Shown here one piece after another: positions 17,396 to 25,711 of a stretch of 64,000 nt of DNA (position 1 is its first letter; each line of letters begins with the position of its first letter). The stretch is from positions 8,183,001 to 8,247,000 of the forward strand of contig NZ_CP051006.1 of assembly GCF_014673495.1 (NCBI RefSeq), in the 5' to 3' direction. The DNA comes from Streptomyces griseofuscus (GTDB lineage: Bacteria; Actinomycetota; Actinomycetes; Streptomycetales; Streptomycetaceae). The position numbers and the translations under genes are program-made. The notes below the pieces were generated by a model that was given only the letters and a program-made list of their open reading frames with translations, ran no database searches and was not told the DNA's origin.

Positions 17396-18475
17396 TTGAC
17401 GGATCAGGACGTCGCCCCGGCGCCCGACCGGGCGTTCCAGTGCGAGGCGTGCGGCGGGGTGAGCGAGTACGCGCCCGGGACCTACGCGCTGCGCTGCCCG
17501 TACTGCAAGCACGAGCAGGACATCACGCCGATACCGCGGCAGGTCACCGAGCACCCCATCGAGGAACTGGCCGAGCTGCGGCGGGCGTCCGCGCCGAGCC
17601 GGGTGAAGGTGTACACCTGCCCCGGCTGCCACGCGGTGACCGAGAGCGACACCCTCAGCGACAAGTGCCAGTTCTGCGCCACCCCGCTGGTCGCGGACGC
17701 CGCCGGCACCGAACGCGTCGTACCCGAGGCGGTACTGCCCTTCGGAGTGAGCCGCGAGGAGGCCCGGGACGCGCTGGCGAAGTGGACGAAGTCCCGCTGG
17801 TTCGCTCCCAATGAGCTGAAGAAGGTCACCGAGGCGGAGACCTTCCGGGGCAGTTACCTGCCGCACTGGACGTACGACGCGCAGACCTTCACCGAGTACT
17901 CAGGTCAGCGCGGCGAGCACTACTGGGTGGAGGAGGAGGACTCCGACGGTAACACCCGGCAGGTGCGGCACACCCGCTGGCACCATGTGTCCGGAACCGT
18001 CGACCGGTTCTTCGACGATGTGCTGGTGCCCGGCAGCAGCCAGGTGCCGGAGAAGGAACTGGACAAGCTCACGCCCTGGCCACTGGAGGAGACGGTCCCC
18101 TACCAGGAGGAGTACCTTGCGGGCTTCCGTACCGTCCGCTTCGACGTCGAGCCGGAGACCGGCCTGGAGTCGGCGAAGGCCCGGATGGCGCCGGTGATCC
18201 GCGCCGACTGCAAGCGCGACATCGGCGGCGACGAGCAGCGGGTGCACTCGATGTCCACCGCCTACAGCGGCCTCACCTACAAGCTGGTGCTGCTGCCCGT
18301 CTGGTTCCTGACCTACCTCCACGCCGGCAAGGCATGGCCGGTCATGGTCAACGCCCGCACCGGCGAGGTCATCGGCGAACGGCCGTACAGCGCGGCGAAG
18401 ATCACCCTGGCGTCGGTGGGCGGCGCGCTGCTGATCGCGTTGGTGGTGCTGCTCGTGGTGATGCTGCGCACATGA
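17396..18475 (+). CDS. Zinc-ribbon protein with C-terminal membrane anchor
   Basis: A 359-residue protein with two CxxC-type zinc ribbons in the first 100 residues (CEACGG... CPYC and CPGC... CQFC), a central soluble domain, and one hydrophobic C-terminal helix (LASVGGALLIALVVLLVV). Such proteins are often labelled PriA-like from the zinc ribbon only; no helicase motifs are present here. The start is TTG 17396 after AAGGAGAAG. It follows the SPFH gene on the same strand, a pairing seen elsewhere, which suggests a membrane-linked SPFH scaffold plus an anchored partner. The exact role is unknown. Confidence 0.8.
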   Translation: MTDQDVAPAPDRAFQCEACGGVSEYAPGTYALRCPYCKHEQDITPIPRQVTEHPIEELAELRRASAPSRVKVYTCPGCHAVTESDTLSDKCQFCATPLVADAAGTERVVPEAVLPFGVSREEARDALAKWTKSRWFAPNELKKVTEAETFRGSYLPHWTYDAQTFTEYSGQRGEHYWVEEEDSDGNTRQVRHTRWHHVSGTVDRFFDDVLVPGSSQVPEKELDKLTPWPLEETVPYQEEYLAGFRTVRFDVEPETGLESAKARMAPVIRADCKRDIGGDEQRVHSMSTAYSGLTYKLVLLPVWFLTYLHAGKAWPVMVNARTGEVIGERPYSAAKITLASVGGALLIALVVLLVVMLRT

Positions 18476-18578
18476 GGACGCGCGCGGGGACCTCCTCGCG
18501 GCCGGCCTGGTGTGATCTTGGATACCTGGGGGCCCGTCCGGTTGTGCGGGAGTGGGTGGCCGGTCATACGGTGGGCGG

Positions 18579-18756
18579 GCCGTGGTGTTCGGGAAGACCG
18601 GTGACAGCCCTTCGCGGGGCTCAGACCGGAGCGGCCCTCGCCACTGTGATCGGGGAGTATCCGTCCCAGTTGGGCACGGTCACTGTCCGCCGTCAGGCGG
18701 ACGGGAAGGCCGGGACGGACACGCGCGCACCCGTAAGCCAGGAGACCGGCCACGGC
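18579..18756 (+). promoter_or_regulatory. Cobalamin riboswitch
   Basis: The leader of the Ni/Co permease contains the recognisable B12 aptamer core. GGAAGACCGGTGACAGCCC is at ~18591-18609, CGCCACTGTGATCGG at ~18640, and the B12-box-like AAGCCAGGAGACCGGCCAC is at 18735-18753. A closing P1 helix can form between GCCGTGG (18579-18585) and CCACGGC (18750-18756). It ends 40 bases before the permease ATG, so adenosylcobalamin would shut off cobalt uptake at translation or transcription level. Confidence 0.82.
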
Positions 18757-18796
18757 ACTTCACGAGCTGATCCACGAGGTGCTGGAGCGTGACCCC

Positions 18797-19888
18797 ATGG
18801 CCCTGCCCGCAGAGTCGACCCGTTTTCGTTGGCGGCGCGAGGACACCGTCCGAACCGCAGGGCTGCTGGTGGTGATCGCCGCCCTGCATGTCGTGGCGTT
18901 CGGCATCCTGTTCCTGCTGGTCGTGCCCGGACACTACGAGGTCGGCTCCAAGGCGTTCGGCATGGGCCTCGGGGTCACCGCGTACACCCTGGGCATGCGG
19001 CACGCGTTCGACGCCGATCACATCGCCGCGATCGACAACACCACCCGCAAGCTGATGGCCGACGGCAAGCGGCCGGTGTCGGTCGGCTTCTGGTTCGCCC
19101 TCGGCCACTCCAGCGTGGTGGTCACCATGGCGGCCCTGGTCGCGGGCGGCACGCAGCTCGCCGGCACCCTGCTCGACGACGACTCCCGTACCCACCAGAC
19201 CCTCGGCGTCGTCGGCACCACCGTCTCCGGGACCTTCCTCTACCTCATCGCGGCACTGAACCTCGTGGCCCTCGCGGGCATTCTGCGGGTCTTCCGGGCG
19301 ATGCGAGCGGGTACGTACGACGAGGCGGCCCTGGAACAGCACCTGGACTCACGGGGGTTCATGAACCGCTTCCTCGGTCGCTTCACCAGGTCGATCACCC
19401 GGCCCGGGCAGATGTTCCCGCTGGGCTTCCTGTTCGGGCTCGGCTTCGACACCGCGACCGAGGTCACCCTGATGGTGATGGCGGGCAGCGGCGCAGCGGC
19501 CGGACTCCCGTGGTACGCGATCCTGTGCCTGCCGCTGCTGTTCGCGGCGGGGATGAGCCTGTTCGACACGCTCGACGGCACCTTCATGAACTTCGCCTAC
19601 CAGTGGGCGTTCTCCAATCCGGTGCGCAAGGTGTTCTACAACCTCACCATCACCGGTCTGTCCATCGCGGTCGCCTTCCTGATCGGCACCATCGAACTGG
19701 TCGGGGTGCTGCACGAGAAGCTCGACCTCAGTGACGTGGTGACCGATTGGATCGCCGGGCTGGACCTGGACAACGTGGGGTACGTCATCGTCGGCCTGTT
19801 CGTGGTCGTGTGGGCGGCGGCGCTGGCGTACTGGCGGTTGGCCAGGGTCGAGCAGCGGTGGGCGGGCCGGCTCGGCGGGGACGGCTGA
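18797..19888 (+). CDS. NiCoT-family nickel/cobalt permease
   Basis: A 363-residue membrane protein with the NiCoT signatures RHAFDADHIAAIDN, FALGHSSVVV, LGFDTATEVTL and AGMSLFDTLDG, and about eight predicted membrane helices. It takes up Co2+ and/or Ni2+; the His/Asp in the first signature bind metal. The cobalamin riboswitch directly upstream points to cobalt for B12 synthesis as its main role. ATG 18797 has GGAG nine bases upstream; GTG 18779 is a possible alternative. A copper-ATPase remnant follows immediately on the same strand. Confidence 0.92.
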   Translation: MALPAESTRFRWRREDTVRTAGLLVVIAALHVVAFGILFLLVVPGHYEVGSKAFGMGLGVTAYTLGMRHAFDADHIAAIDNTTRKLMADGKRPVSVGFWFALGHSSVVVTMAALVAGGTQLAGTLLDDDSRTHQTLGVVGTTVSGTFLYLIAALNLVALAGILRVFRAMRAGTYDEAALEQHLDSRGFMNRFLGRFTRSITRPGQMFPLGFLFGLGFDTATEVTLMVMAGSGAAAGLPWYAILCLPLLFAAGMSLFDTLDGTFMNFAYQWAFSNPVRKVFYNLTITGLSIAVAFLIGTIELVGVLHEKLDLSDVVTDWIAGLDLDNVGYVIVGLFVVVWAAALAYWRLARVEQRWAGRLGGDG

Positions 19889-19907
19889 CAACCCGGCCGC
19901 TTCGAGG

Positions 19908-20595
19908 GACCTGCGTGCCCGGCAGCCGGCGGCGGAACTCGTCGGCACCGACATCACCGTCGGCGGAATGACCTGCGCGGCCTGTGTCCGTCGGGTGGAG
20001 AAGAAGCTCGGCAAGCTGGCGGGCGTCACGGCCTCGGTCAACCTGGCCACGGGGCTCGCCCGGGTCAGCCACCCGGCCGGCGTCGCGCCCGAGAGCCTCG
20101 TCGCCGCGGTCGAACAGGCCGGGTACCAGGCCGCGTTGCCGGTGCGCGAGGACGACGAGAGATCCGCGGCGGACGGGGAAGCGGCCGAGTCCCGGCGCGA
20201 GCGGGAACGGCTCACGGTCACCGCGCTGCTGGCTGTACCCGTGCTGGTGCTCTCGATGGTGCCTGCCCTTCAGTTCCGCCACTGGCAGTGGCTGTGCTTC
20301 GTGCTGGCCGCGCCGGTGGCCGTGTGGAGCGCCTGGCCCTTCCATGTCAGGGCGCTGCGGGGCATGCGTCACTCCGCGGCCACGATGGACACCCTGGTCT
20401 CGCTGGGGACCGTCGCGTCGTTCACCTGGTCGGCGTACGCGCTGTTCCTCGGTGGGGCGGGCGGCCCCGGGATGCGGATGCCGTTCAGCCTGCTGCCCTC
20501 CGCGTCGGACGGCGGAGCGCACCTGTATCTGGAAGCGGCCGTGAGCGTCCCGCCGTTCGTGCTGACCGGGCGGTTCCTGGAGGGGCACTCAACAC
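19908..20595 (+). pseudogene. Copper-type P1B ATPase remnant (CopA-like), truncated at both ends
   Basis: The sequence reads as the first third of a CopA-like ATPase: a heavy-metal-associated domain with CxxC (GMTCAACVRRVEKKLGKL), the linker, and the first membrane helices (AAPVAVWSAWPFHVRALRGM, HSAATMDTLVSLGTVASF). It then stops at VLTGRFLEG, before the A-domain, the CPC channel, DKTGT and the ATP-binding domain. Homology reaches upstream of ATG 19968, which lies inside the metal-binding motif, and no start codon exists in that frame nearby. Both ends are therefore missing. It cannot pump ions. Confidence 0.8.
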
Positions 20596-20610
20596 CCTTC
20601 GGCCAGCTGG

Positions 20611-21612
20611 CTAGTTGCGCCGTGCCGTGTCCGGCGGCTCGGGCTCGCTCGCATCCGCCGCCGCGCTCGGGCCCGAAGACGCCGCCGGTGCCCGGAGAGC
20701 CCGGCGGACGGCGTCGCGGAGCCAGCGGTGGGCTCCGTCGGTCGTGTGCCGGGGGTGCCAGGCCATGCCGATGGTCAGCGGCGGCAGCGTGAGGGGGATG
20801 TCGAGGAGGTGCAGTCCGAGGGCGTGGGCGTCGTCGGTGAGGGGCGAGGGGGCGGCGCCGGGGAGCGCGGCGGGCACGAGGCAGACGATGTCGCTGCGGG
20901 CGGCGAGGGTCATCGCGGCCAGGTGACCGGGAAGGACGACGCTGACCCGCCGGTGCAGGCCCTGCTCGGCCAGAGCGGTGTCGAGCGGTCCGGTGAACCG
21001 GCCCCGGCGGCTGACCACGACATGCTGGGCGGCCGCGAACCGGTCCGGGGTCAGCGGCCCCTCGGTGAGCGGATGGCCCGACCGGACGGCGGCCACCATA
21101 CGGAGGCTGACCAGCTCCTCGACCTGGGTCTCGGGGTCCACATGGTCGATGGCCCCGATCTCCAGGTCGATCCGGCCGTCGCGCAGGGCGGGCCCCGCCT
21201 CCAGCTCCTCGGCCCGGATCCGGAACGAGACCCCCGGCGCCTCCCGTTGGGACAGCCGCAGCAGCCCCGGGGCCAGCGCCGCGCCGACCAGATCGGCGGC
21301 CTGAAGGGTGAAGGTGCAGTTGAGGCCGGCGGGGTCGACACTCGCGCCGGGACTGAGCAGCGCGCCGAGAGCGCGCACCACCGCGGCGGCCTCCTCGCGC
21401 AGGGCCTGGGCGCGCGGGGTGGGAACCATGGCCTGTCCGGCCCGCACCAGGAGGGGGTCCTGGAGGACGCGGCGCAGCCGGGCCAGGGTGCGGCTCATGG
21501 CGGCGGGCGAGGTGTGCAGACGTGCGGCGGCGCGCGTCACGCTGTGCTCGGCCAGCAGGGCGTCCAGCGCAATGGCGAGATTGGCGTCGATGACCGGATC
21601 AGGGCTGCTCAC
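20611..21612 (-). CDS. LysR-family transcriptional regulator
   Basis: A 333-residue LTTR. The winged HTH spans residues ~7-65 (LAIALDALLAEHSVTRAAAR, LHTSPAAMSRTLARLRRVLQ), followed by a type-2 periplasmic-binding-like effector domain to ~305 and a low-complexity tail. The start is GTG 21612. It is divergent from an NmrA-type reductase with a 114-base gap, the classical LTTR arrangement, so the reductase is its likely target. No clear T-N11-A box could be fixed. Its 3' end abuts the CopA remnant. Confidence 0.88.
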   Translation of the reverse strand: MSSPDPVIDANLAIALDALLAEHSVTRAAARLHTSPAAMSRTLARLRRVLQDPLLVRAGQAMVPTPRAQALREEAAAVVRALGALLSPGASVDPAGLNCTFTLQAADLVGAALAPGLLRLSQREAPGVSFRIRAEELEAGPALRDGRIDLEIGAIDHVDPETQVEELVSLRMVAAVRSGHPLTEGPLTPDRFAAAQHVVVSRRGRFTGPLDTALAEQGLHRRVSVVLPGHLAAMTLAARSDIVCLVPAALPGAAPSPLTDDAHALGLHLLDIPLTLPPLTIGMAWHPRHTTDGAHRWLRDAVRRALRAPAASSGPSAAADASEPEPPDTARRN

Positions 21613-21726
21613 CAGCGTTATTCCATTTCAGTCAATGATTCCGTGCCGAAGTTCCCATTGTGGCAGCACCGGGCCGCTCAGCAGGATGAGGGACGTACCC
21701 AATCAGCACGACCCACGAGGTTTTTC

Positions 21727-22620
21727 ATGATCGTCATTACGGCTCCCACCGGGAACATCGGCCGTCAGCTGCTCTCCCTGCTCCTGGAGTCCGCACCCGC
21801 CGCGGGCGAGGAACTGCGCGTGATCGTGCGTGATCCCGCCCGGCTTCCGGACGCGGCGCGCGGACGCGTCGACGTCGTCACCGGCTCGCATGCCGAAGCC
21901 GGGGTCCTCGACCGGGCCTTCGAGGGCGCGGACGCCGTCTTCTGGCTCGTCCCCCCGGACGCCTCGCTGGCCCCGCAGGACGCCTACACCGGTTTCACCC
22001 GCCCCGCCGCCGAGGCACTCACCGCCCATGGCGTCGGCCATGTCGTCGGTGTCTCCGCGCTCGGCCGTGGTACCCCGCTCGCCGACCGGGCAGGACTTGT
22101 CACCGCCTCGCTCGCCATGGACGACCTGATCGCCGGCACCGGCGTCGCCTACCGGGCCCTGGCCAACCCGTCCTTCTTCGAGAACCTCCTGGAGGAATGC
22201 GACTCGATCCGCGAGAAGGGCGTCTTCACCGACTCCGTCGACCCCGACCGCAAGGCCCCCCTCGTCGCCGTCGCCGACATCGCGGCGGCCGCCGCCGGCC
22301 TGCTCCTCGACCGCTCCTGGACCGGCACCGGCAGCGTCCCGGTCCTCGGGCCCGAGGACCTGTCGCCCAACGACCTGGCCCGCATCATGACCGAACAGCT
22401 CGGCCGCCCCGTCCGCTACGAACGTCAGCCGCTCGACGAGCTGTACACCACGCTCGTCGGCTACGGCCTCCACGAAGCGTTCGCGCAGGGCATCGTCGAC
22501 ATGAAGCGGGCCAAGGACGAGGGCCTCGACGCCGGTGTCGCCCGCACCCCGGACACCGCTTCCGCCACCGGCTTCGAGCAGTGGTGCGCCCAAACCCTCA
22601 AGCCCGCCGTCCTCTCCTGA
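21727..22620 (+). CDS. NAD(P)H-binding NmrA-type reductase
   Basis: A 297-residue atypical short-chain dehydrogenase with the N-terminal dinucleotide motif TAPTGNIGRQLL, VSALGRG replacing the usual SSxG strand, and the NmrA-like C-terminus with VADIAAAAAGLLLD and GPEDLSPNDLARIM. The classical catalytic Tyr-x3-Lys is absent, as in the QOR2/NmrA group, which either reduce quinone-like compounds or sense redox state. ATG 21727. It is divergent from a LysR gene. The darcynin-like gene follows after 34 bases and is probably in the same transcript. Confidence 0.85.
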   Translation: MIVITAPTGNIGRQLLSLLLESAPAAGEELRVIVRDPARLPDAARGRVDVVTGSHAEAGVLDRAFEGADAVFWLVPPDASLAPQDAYTGFTRPAAEALTAHGVGHVVGVSALGRGTPLADRAGLVTASLAMDDLIAGTGVAYRALANPSFFENLLEECDSIREKGVFTDSVDPDRKAPLVAVADIAAAAAGLLLDRSWTGTGSVPVLGPEDLSPNDLARIMTEQLGRPVRYERQPLDELYTTLVGYGLHEAFAQGIVDMKRAKDEGLDAGVARTPDTASATGFEQWCAQTLKPAVLS

Positions 22621-22654
22621 AGCCCGACACCCACCCCCTCGCGGAGGCATCCCC

Positions 22655-23050
22655 ATGCCCGTTGACACGACCGGCGATCCCGTTGACACGACCGGCGACA
22701 CCGAACCGCCCGTCACGGCGTTCATGCTCGTCAAGACCACGCCCGAATGGCTCGCCCTGACCGTCCAGGAACGCGTGGACGCCTTCACCACCCAGGTCCT
22801 GCCGGCCATCGAGGCCCGAACCACCGGTGTCCGATCACGCTTCTACGACACCGAGTTCTACTCCGCCCGCGTCACCGACGTATGGGTGTGGGAGGCCAAG
22901 GACCACCACGCCTACCAGCTCCTTGTCGACGCCCTACGCGAAACCCCTTTCTGGGACCGCTACTTCGAGATCGTCGACCTCCTCGTCGGCACCGAGAACG
23001 GCTACGCGCGGACGTACGGCCTCGAACCCGTCGCCACCATCACCACCTGA
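22655..23050 (+). CDS. Darcynin-like family protein
   Basis: A 131-residue soluble protein. From residue ~20 it reads TAFMLVKTTPEWLALTVQER... FYDTEFYSARVTDVWVWEA... YFEIVDLLVGTENGY, the pattern of the darcynin-like family, an alpha/beta dimeric-barrel-like fold without a known reaction. ATG 22655 follows GGAGG by seven bases. The N-terminus contains an exact 21-bp-period duplication giving PVDTTGD twice, outside the folded core. It sits directly behind the reductase, suggesting the two share regulation by the LysR protein. Confidence 0.72.
   Translation: MPVDTTGDPVDTTGDTEPPVTAFMLVKTTPEWLALTVQERVDAFTTQVLPAIEARTTGVRSRFYDTEFYSARVTDVWVWEAKDHHAYQLLVDALRETPFWDRYFEIVDLLVGTENGYARTYGLEPVATITT
22658..22698 (+). 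repeat. In-frame 21-bp tandem duplication
   Basis: A 20-base block (22658-22677) recurs exactly at 22679-22698, one base of spacer making a 21-bp period. It adds seven residues to the N-terminus of the darcynin-like protein without shifting frame. Confidence 0.85.
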
Positions 23051-23179
23051 CCCCCTGTCGCAGTCCATCACGAGCATGCCGGGCCCCGGTCGGCAACTCG
23101 CGGGAACCCGAGCCCGCTTCGCCCCGACTACTGCATCGGAGCCCGCCCCACGGGCACACGCCTGACGCAAGGAGCCCGC

Positions 23180-24015
23180 ATGTCGATGAACCGGCCGGCC
23201 GCCGCCGCCCTGGCCGCAGCACTCTGTCTGCTGACGGCCGGGTGCGGCTCGCCGTCCGCCGACAAGGCGACCGACACGAAGGCCGCGGCCTCGGCGACCG
23301 GATACCCGGTGACCCTCGACAACTGCGGTGTGAAGGAGACCTTCGCGAAGGCACCCAGCCGGGTCGTCGTGATGAACGGCGCCTCCGTCGCCGAGGTCTC
23401 CACCCTGCTCGCCCTCGGTCTCGGCGACAGGATCGTCGCCAACGAGCAGGGCTACGGCATGTCCGAGGTGCCGGGCCGGGCCGCGGCGATCAAGAAGCTG
23501 CCCACGGGGGCGTGAAGCTCAACGACGCCTACGACATCCCCCGGGAGGCCATGCTCGGACTGCGTCCGGACCTGGTGCTGTCCACGACGTCGTACGGCTT
23601 CGACCAGAAGAACGGCTTCGCCACCCGCGGGCAGTTGAAGGACGTCGGCGCCAACACCTATGTCTCGCCGCGTGGTTGCCACCAGGACACGTCCGGGATG
23701 ACCATCGCCGACAGCTACCGGCTGTTGCGCGACATGGGCAAGGTCTTCGGCGTGAGCGACAGGGCCGAGAAGCTGATCGCCGCCTCCGAGAAGAACATCG
23801 CGGCCGTCACCGCCAAGGTGAAGGGGGAGAAGAAGCCGAAGGTCATGGTGCTCTTCTCCAACATGTCCATGGGCGGCAACGACTTCAGCTCGGTCGTCGC
23901 CAAGGGCATCAACAACGACATCCTGGCCAGAGCGGGCGGCTCCAACGCCTTCGAGAACGCCTCCAGGACCTCCTCCGCCGACCTGAGCAAGGAGAAGGTG
24001 GCCGCCACCGACGTC
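23180..24015 (+). pseudogene. ABC importer substrate-binding lipoprotein, frameshifted and 3'-truncated
   Basis: It starts at ATG 23180 after AAGGAG, with a lipoprotein signal (LCLLTAGC) and an NCGVKETFAKAPSRVVVMN start typical of FepB/BtuF-like metal-chelate binding proteins. In the G5 tract 23506-23510 one base appears lost: the frame stops at 23515, whereas the next frame continues as GGVKLNDAYDIPREAMLGLRPD and on to LSKEKVAATDV near 24012. There the binding protein breaks off and permease sequence begins, so a deletion has removed its C-terminus. The frameshift alone could be a sequencing error; the deletion is not. Confidence 0.85.
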
Positions 24016-24673
24016 CGCCGGTCTTGGGGTGTCGGCGGCCTTCCTCGGTGCGGTGGCCGCCGGAGCCCTGGTCTTCGCGCTCGGCCGACGCCACGGACGG
24101 ATGGCGCCGACCCGGTTGGTCCTGGCCGGTGTCGCCGTCGGCTACGTCTTCCTCTCCGCGACCAGCTTCGTGCAACTCCAGGCGACCCCGACCGAGTTGC
24201 GGACGGTGATGTTCTGGATGCTGGGCAGCGTCGCGGGCGCACAGTGGAACCAACTCCCCACGGTGGCGGCCGTCGTGCTCGCCACGACCACGCTGCTGTC
24301 CCTGTTCGGCCGCCGCCTCAATACGCTGCTGGCCGGCGACGAGTCGGCGACCGCGCTCGGCGTCGACGTCAACAGGCTGCGCGCCGTCCTCCTGGTCCTC
24401 AGCGCGCTGCTGACCGGCACGGTCATCGCGGTCGCCGGCAGCATCGGCTTCGTCGGGCTGATGATCCCGCACCTGGTACGGCTGACCACCGGCGCCGACC
24501 ACCGTCGGCTGCTGCCCCTGACGGCCCTGCTGGGTGCCCTCTACCTGGTCCTCGTCGACTTGCTCTCCCGCACCCTGGACCGCCCCGACGAACTGCCCCT
24601 GGGCATCCTGACCGCACTCCTCGGCGCCCCCTTCTTCCTGTGGCTGCTGCGCCGCGACAAGGGCCTGGACTGA
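24011..24673 (+). pseudogene. FecCD-type permease, N-terminus deleted
   Basis: From TSAGLGVSAAFLGAV the sequence is the later two-thirds of a FecCD/BtuC permease (RMAPTRLVLAGVAVGYVFLS, MFWMLGSVAG, ALGVDVNRLRA, GSIGFVGLMIPHLVRL), ending RRDKGLD. The first ~100 residues with several membrane helices are missing; the upstream DNA is the binding protein. GTG 24029 could start a short product, but it would lack half the transport pathway. The stop is followed three bases later by the ATPase start. Confidence 0.82.
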
Positions 24674-24676
24674 ACC

Positions 24677-25554
24677 ATGAAACTCATCGTCGACCGGCTC
24701 CACGTCACCCTCGACCGCAACCCGATCCTGCGCGGCGTGAGCCTCGAAGTCGGCCAGGGCGACGTCGTCGGACTCGTCGGCCCCAACGGCAGCGGCAAGT
24801 TCACCCTGTTGCGCACCGTCTACCGCGCACTGCGCCCGGCGGCCGGCGTCGTCCGGGTGGGCGACGACGACGTGTGGGAGCTGTCTCCGCGTGCGGCGGC
24901 CCGCCGTACCGCGGCCGTCCTCCAGGACACCGGCGGCAACACCACCGGCCTGACGGTCACCGAGATCGTAGCCCTCGGCCGCGCCCCCCACCACGGGCTG
25001 CTCGGCCGCGACGGCACCGAGGACCACGAGGCCGTGTCCGCCGCCATCGACCGCTGCGGCGTACGACCCTTCGCGGACCGGGACCTCGCCCCTCCTTGTC
25101 CGGCGGCGAGCGGCAACGCGTCCTGCTGGCCCGGGCGTTGGCCCAGAACCCCAAACTCCTCGTCCTGGACGAACTCACCAACCACCTGGACATCCGCGCC
25201 CGGTTCGAGCTGCTGGACCTGATCCGGGCCACCGGCGTCACCACGCTCGCCGTCCTGCACGACCTCGATCTCGCCGCCCGTCTCTGCGACCACCTCGTCG
25301 TCCTGCACGCCGGAACCGTGGCCGCGGCGGGACCGGTCCTCAAGGTGCTCACCACGGAGCTCCTCGCCGATGTCTTCGGCGTCCACGCGCACACCGAACG
25401 GCACGCCGACGGCGTCATCCGGATCACGTACGCGGCCCGGCCGCTCGCGCGCGACGGGGATCCCCAGGGGTACCCACGTCGGCGTGACGGCACCCCTGCC
25501 GCCCTGCCGCCGCCGGGCGCGCCCGCCCCGGACCAGGCGCGGTCCCCGAAGTGA
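24677..25554 (+). pseudogene. FecE/BtuD-type ATPase, mutated Walker A and frameshift
   Basis: ATG 24677 opens a metal-chelate importer ATPase. The Walker A reads GPNGSGKFT: the P-loop Ser that binds Mg2+ is Phe (TTC, 24800-24802), explained by one C-to-T change. Near 25088-25096 the frame shifts: the signature LSGGERQRVLLARALAQ and Walker B LLVLDELTNHLD continue in the next frame, with H-loop VLHDLDLAA, to the stop at 25554. Together with the broken binding protein and permease, the importer operon is dead. Confidence 0.85.
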
Positions 25555-25711
25555 TCCGAGGACGAGGCGTGGGCGCGGCCGCCCCCGTGCTCCGGCTGCG
25601 ACGGCCGGACAACCGGAGGAGGATGGATCCGCGCGGACTGTCAGGGCCCGGACCACCGGGAACCTGCCTTCAGCGCTGCCGAGCGAGGTGTGCCGACGGA
25701 AGGCCCCGGCG

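Noticed and set aside
17396..17700. PriA helicase
   Set aside because: Zinc ribbons alone are present; there are no Walker or helicase motifs and the protein ends in a membrane helix.
20728..22620. Long plus-strand frame running through the LysR gene into the reductase
   Set aside because: Only the part from ATG 21727 encodes a recognisable protein; the rest is antisense to LysR.
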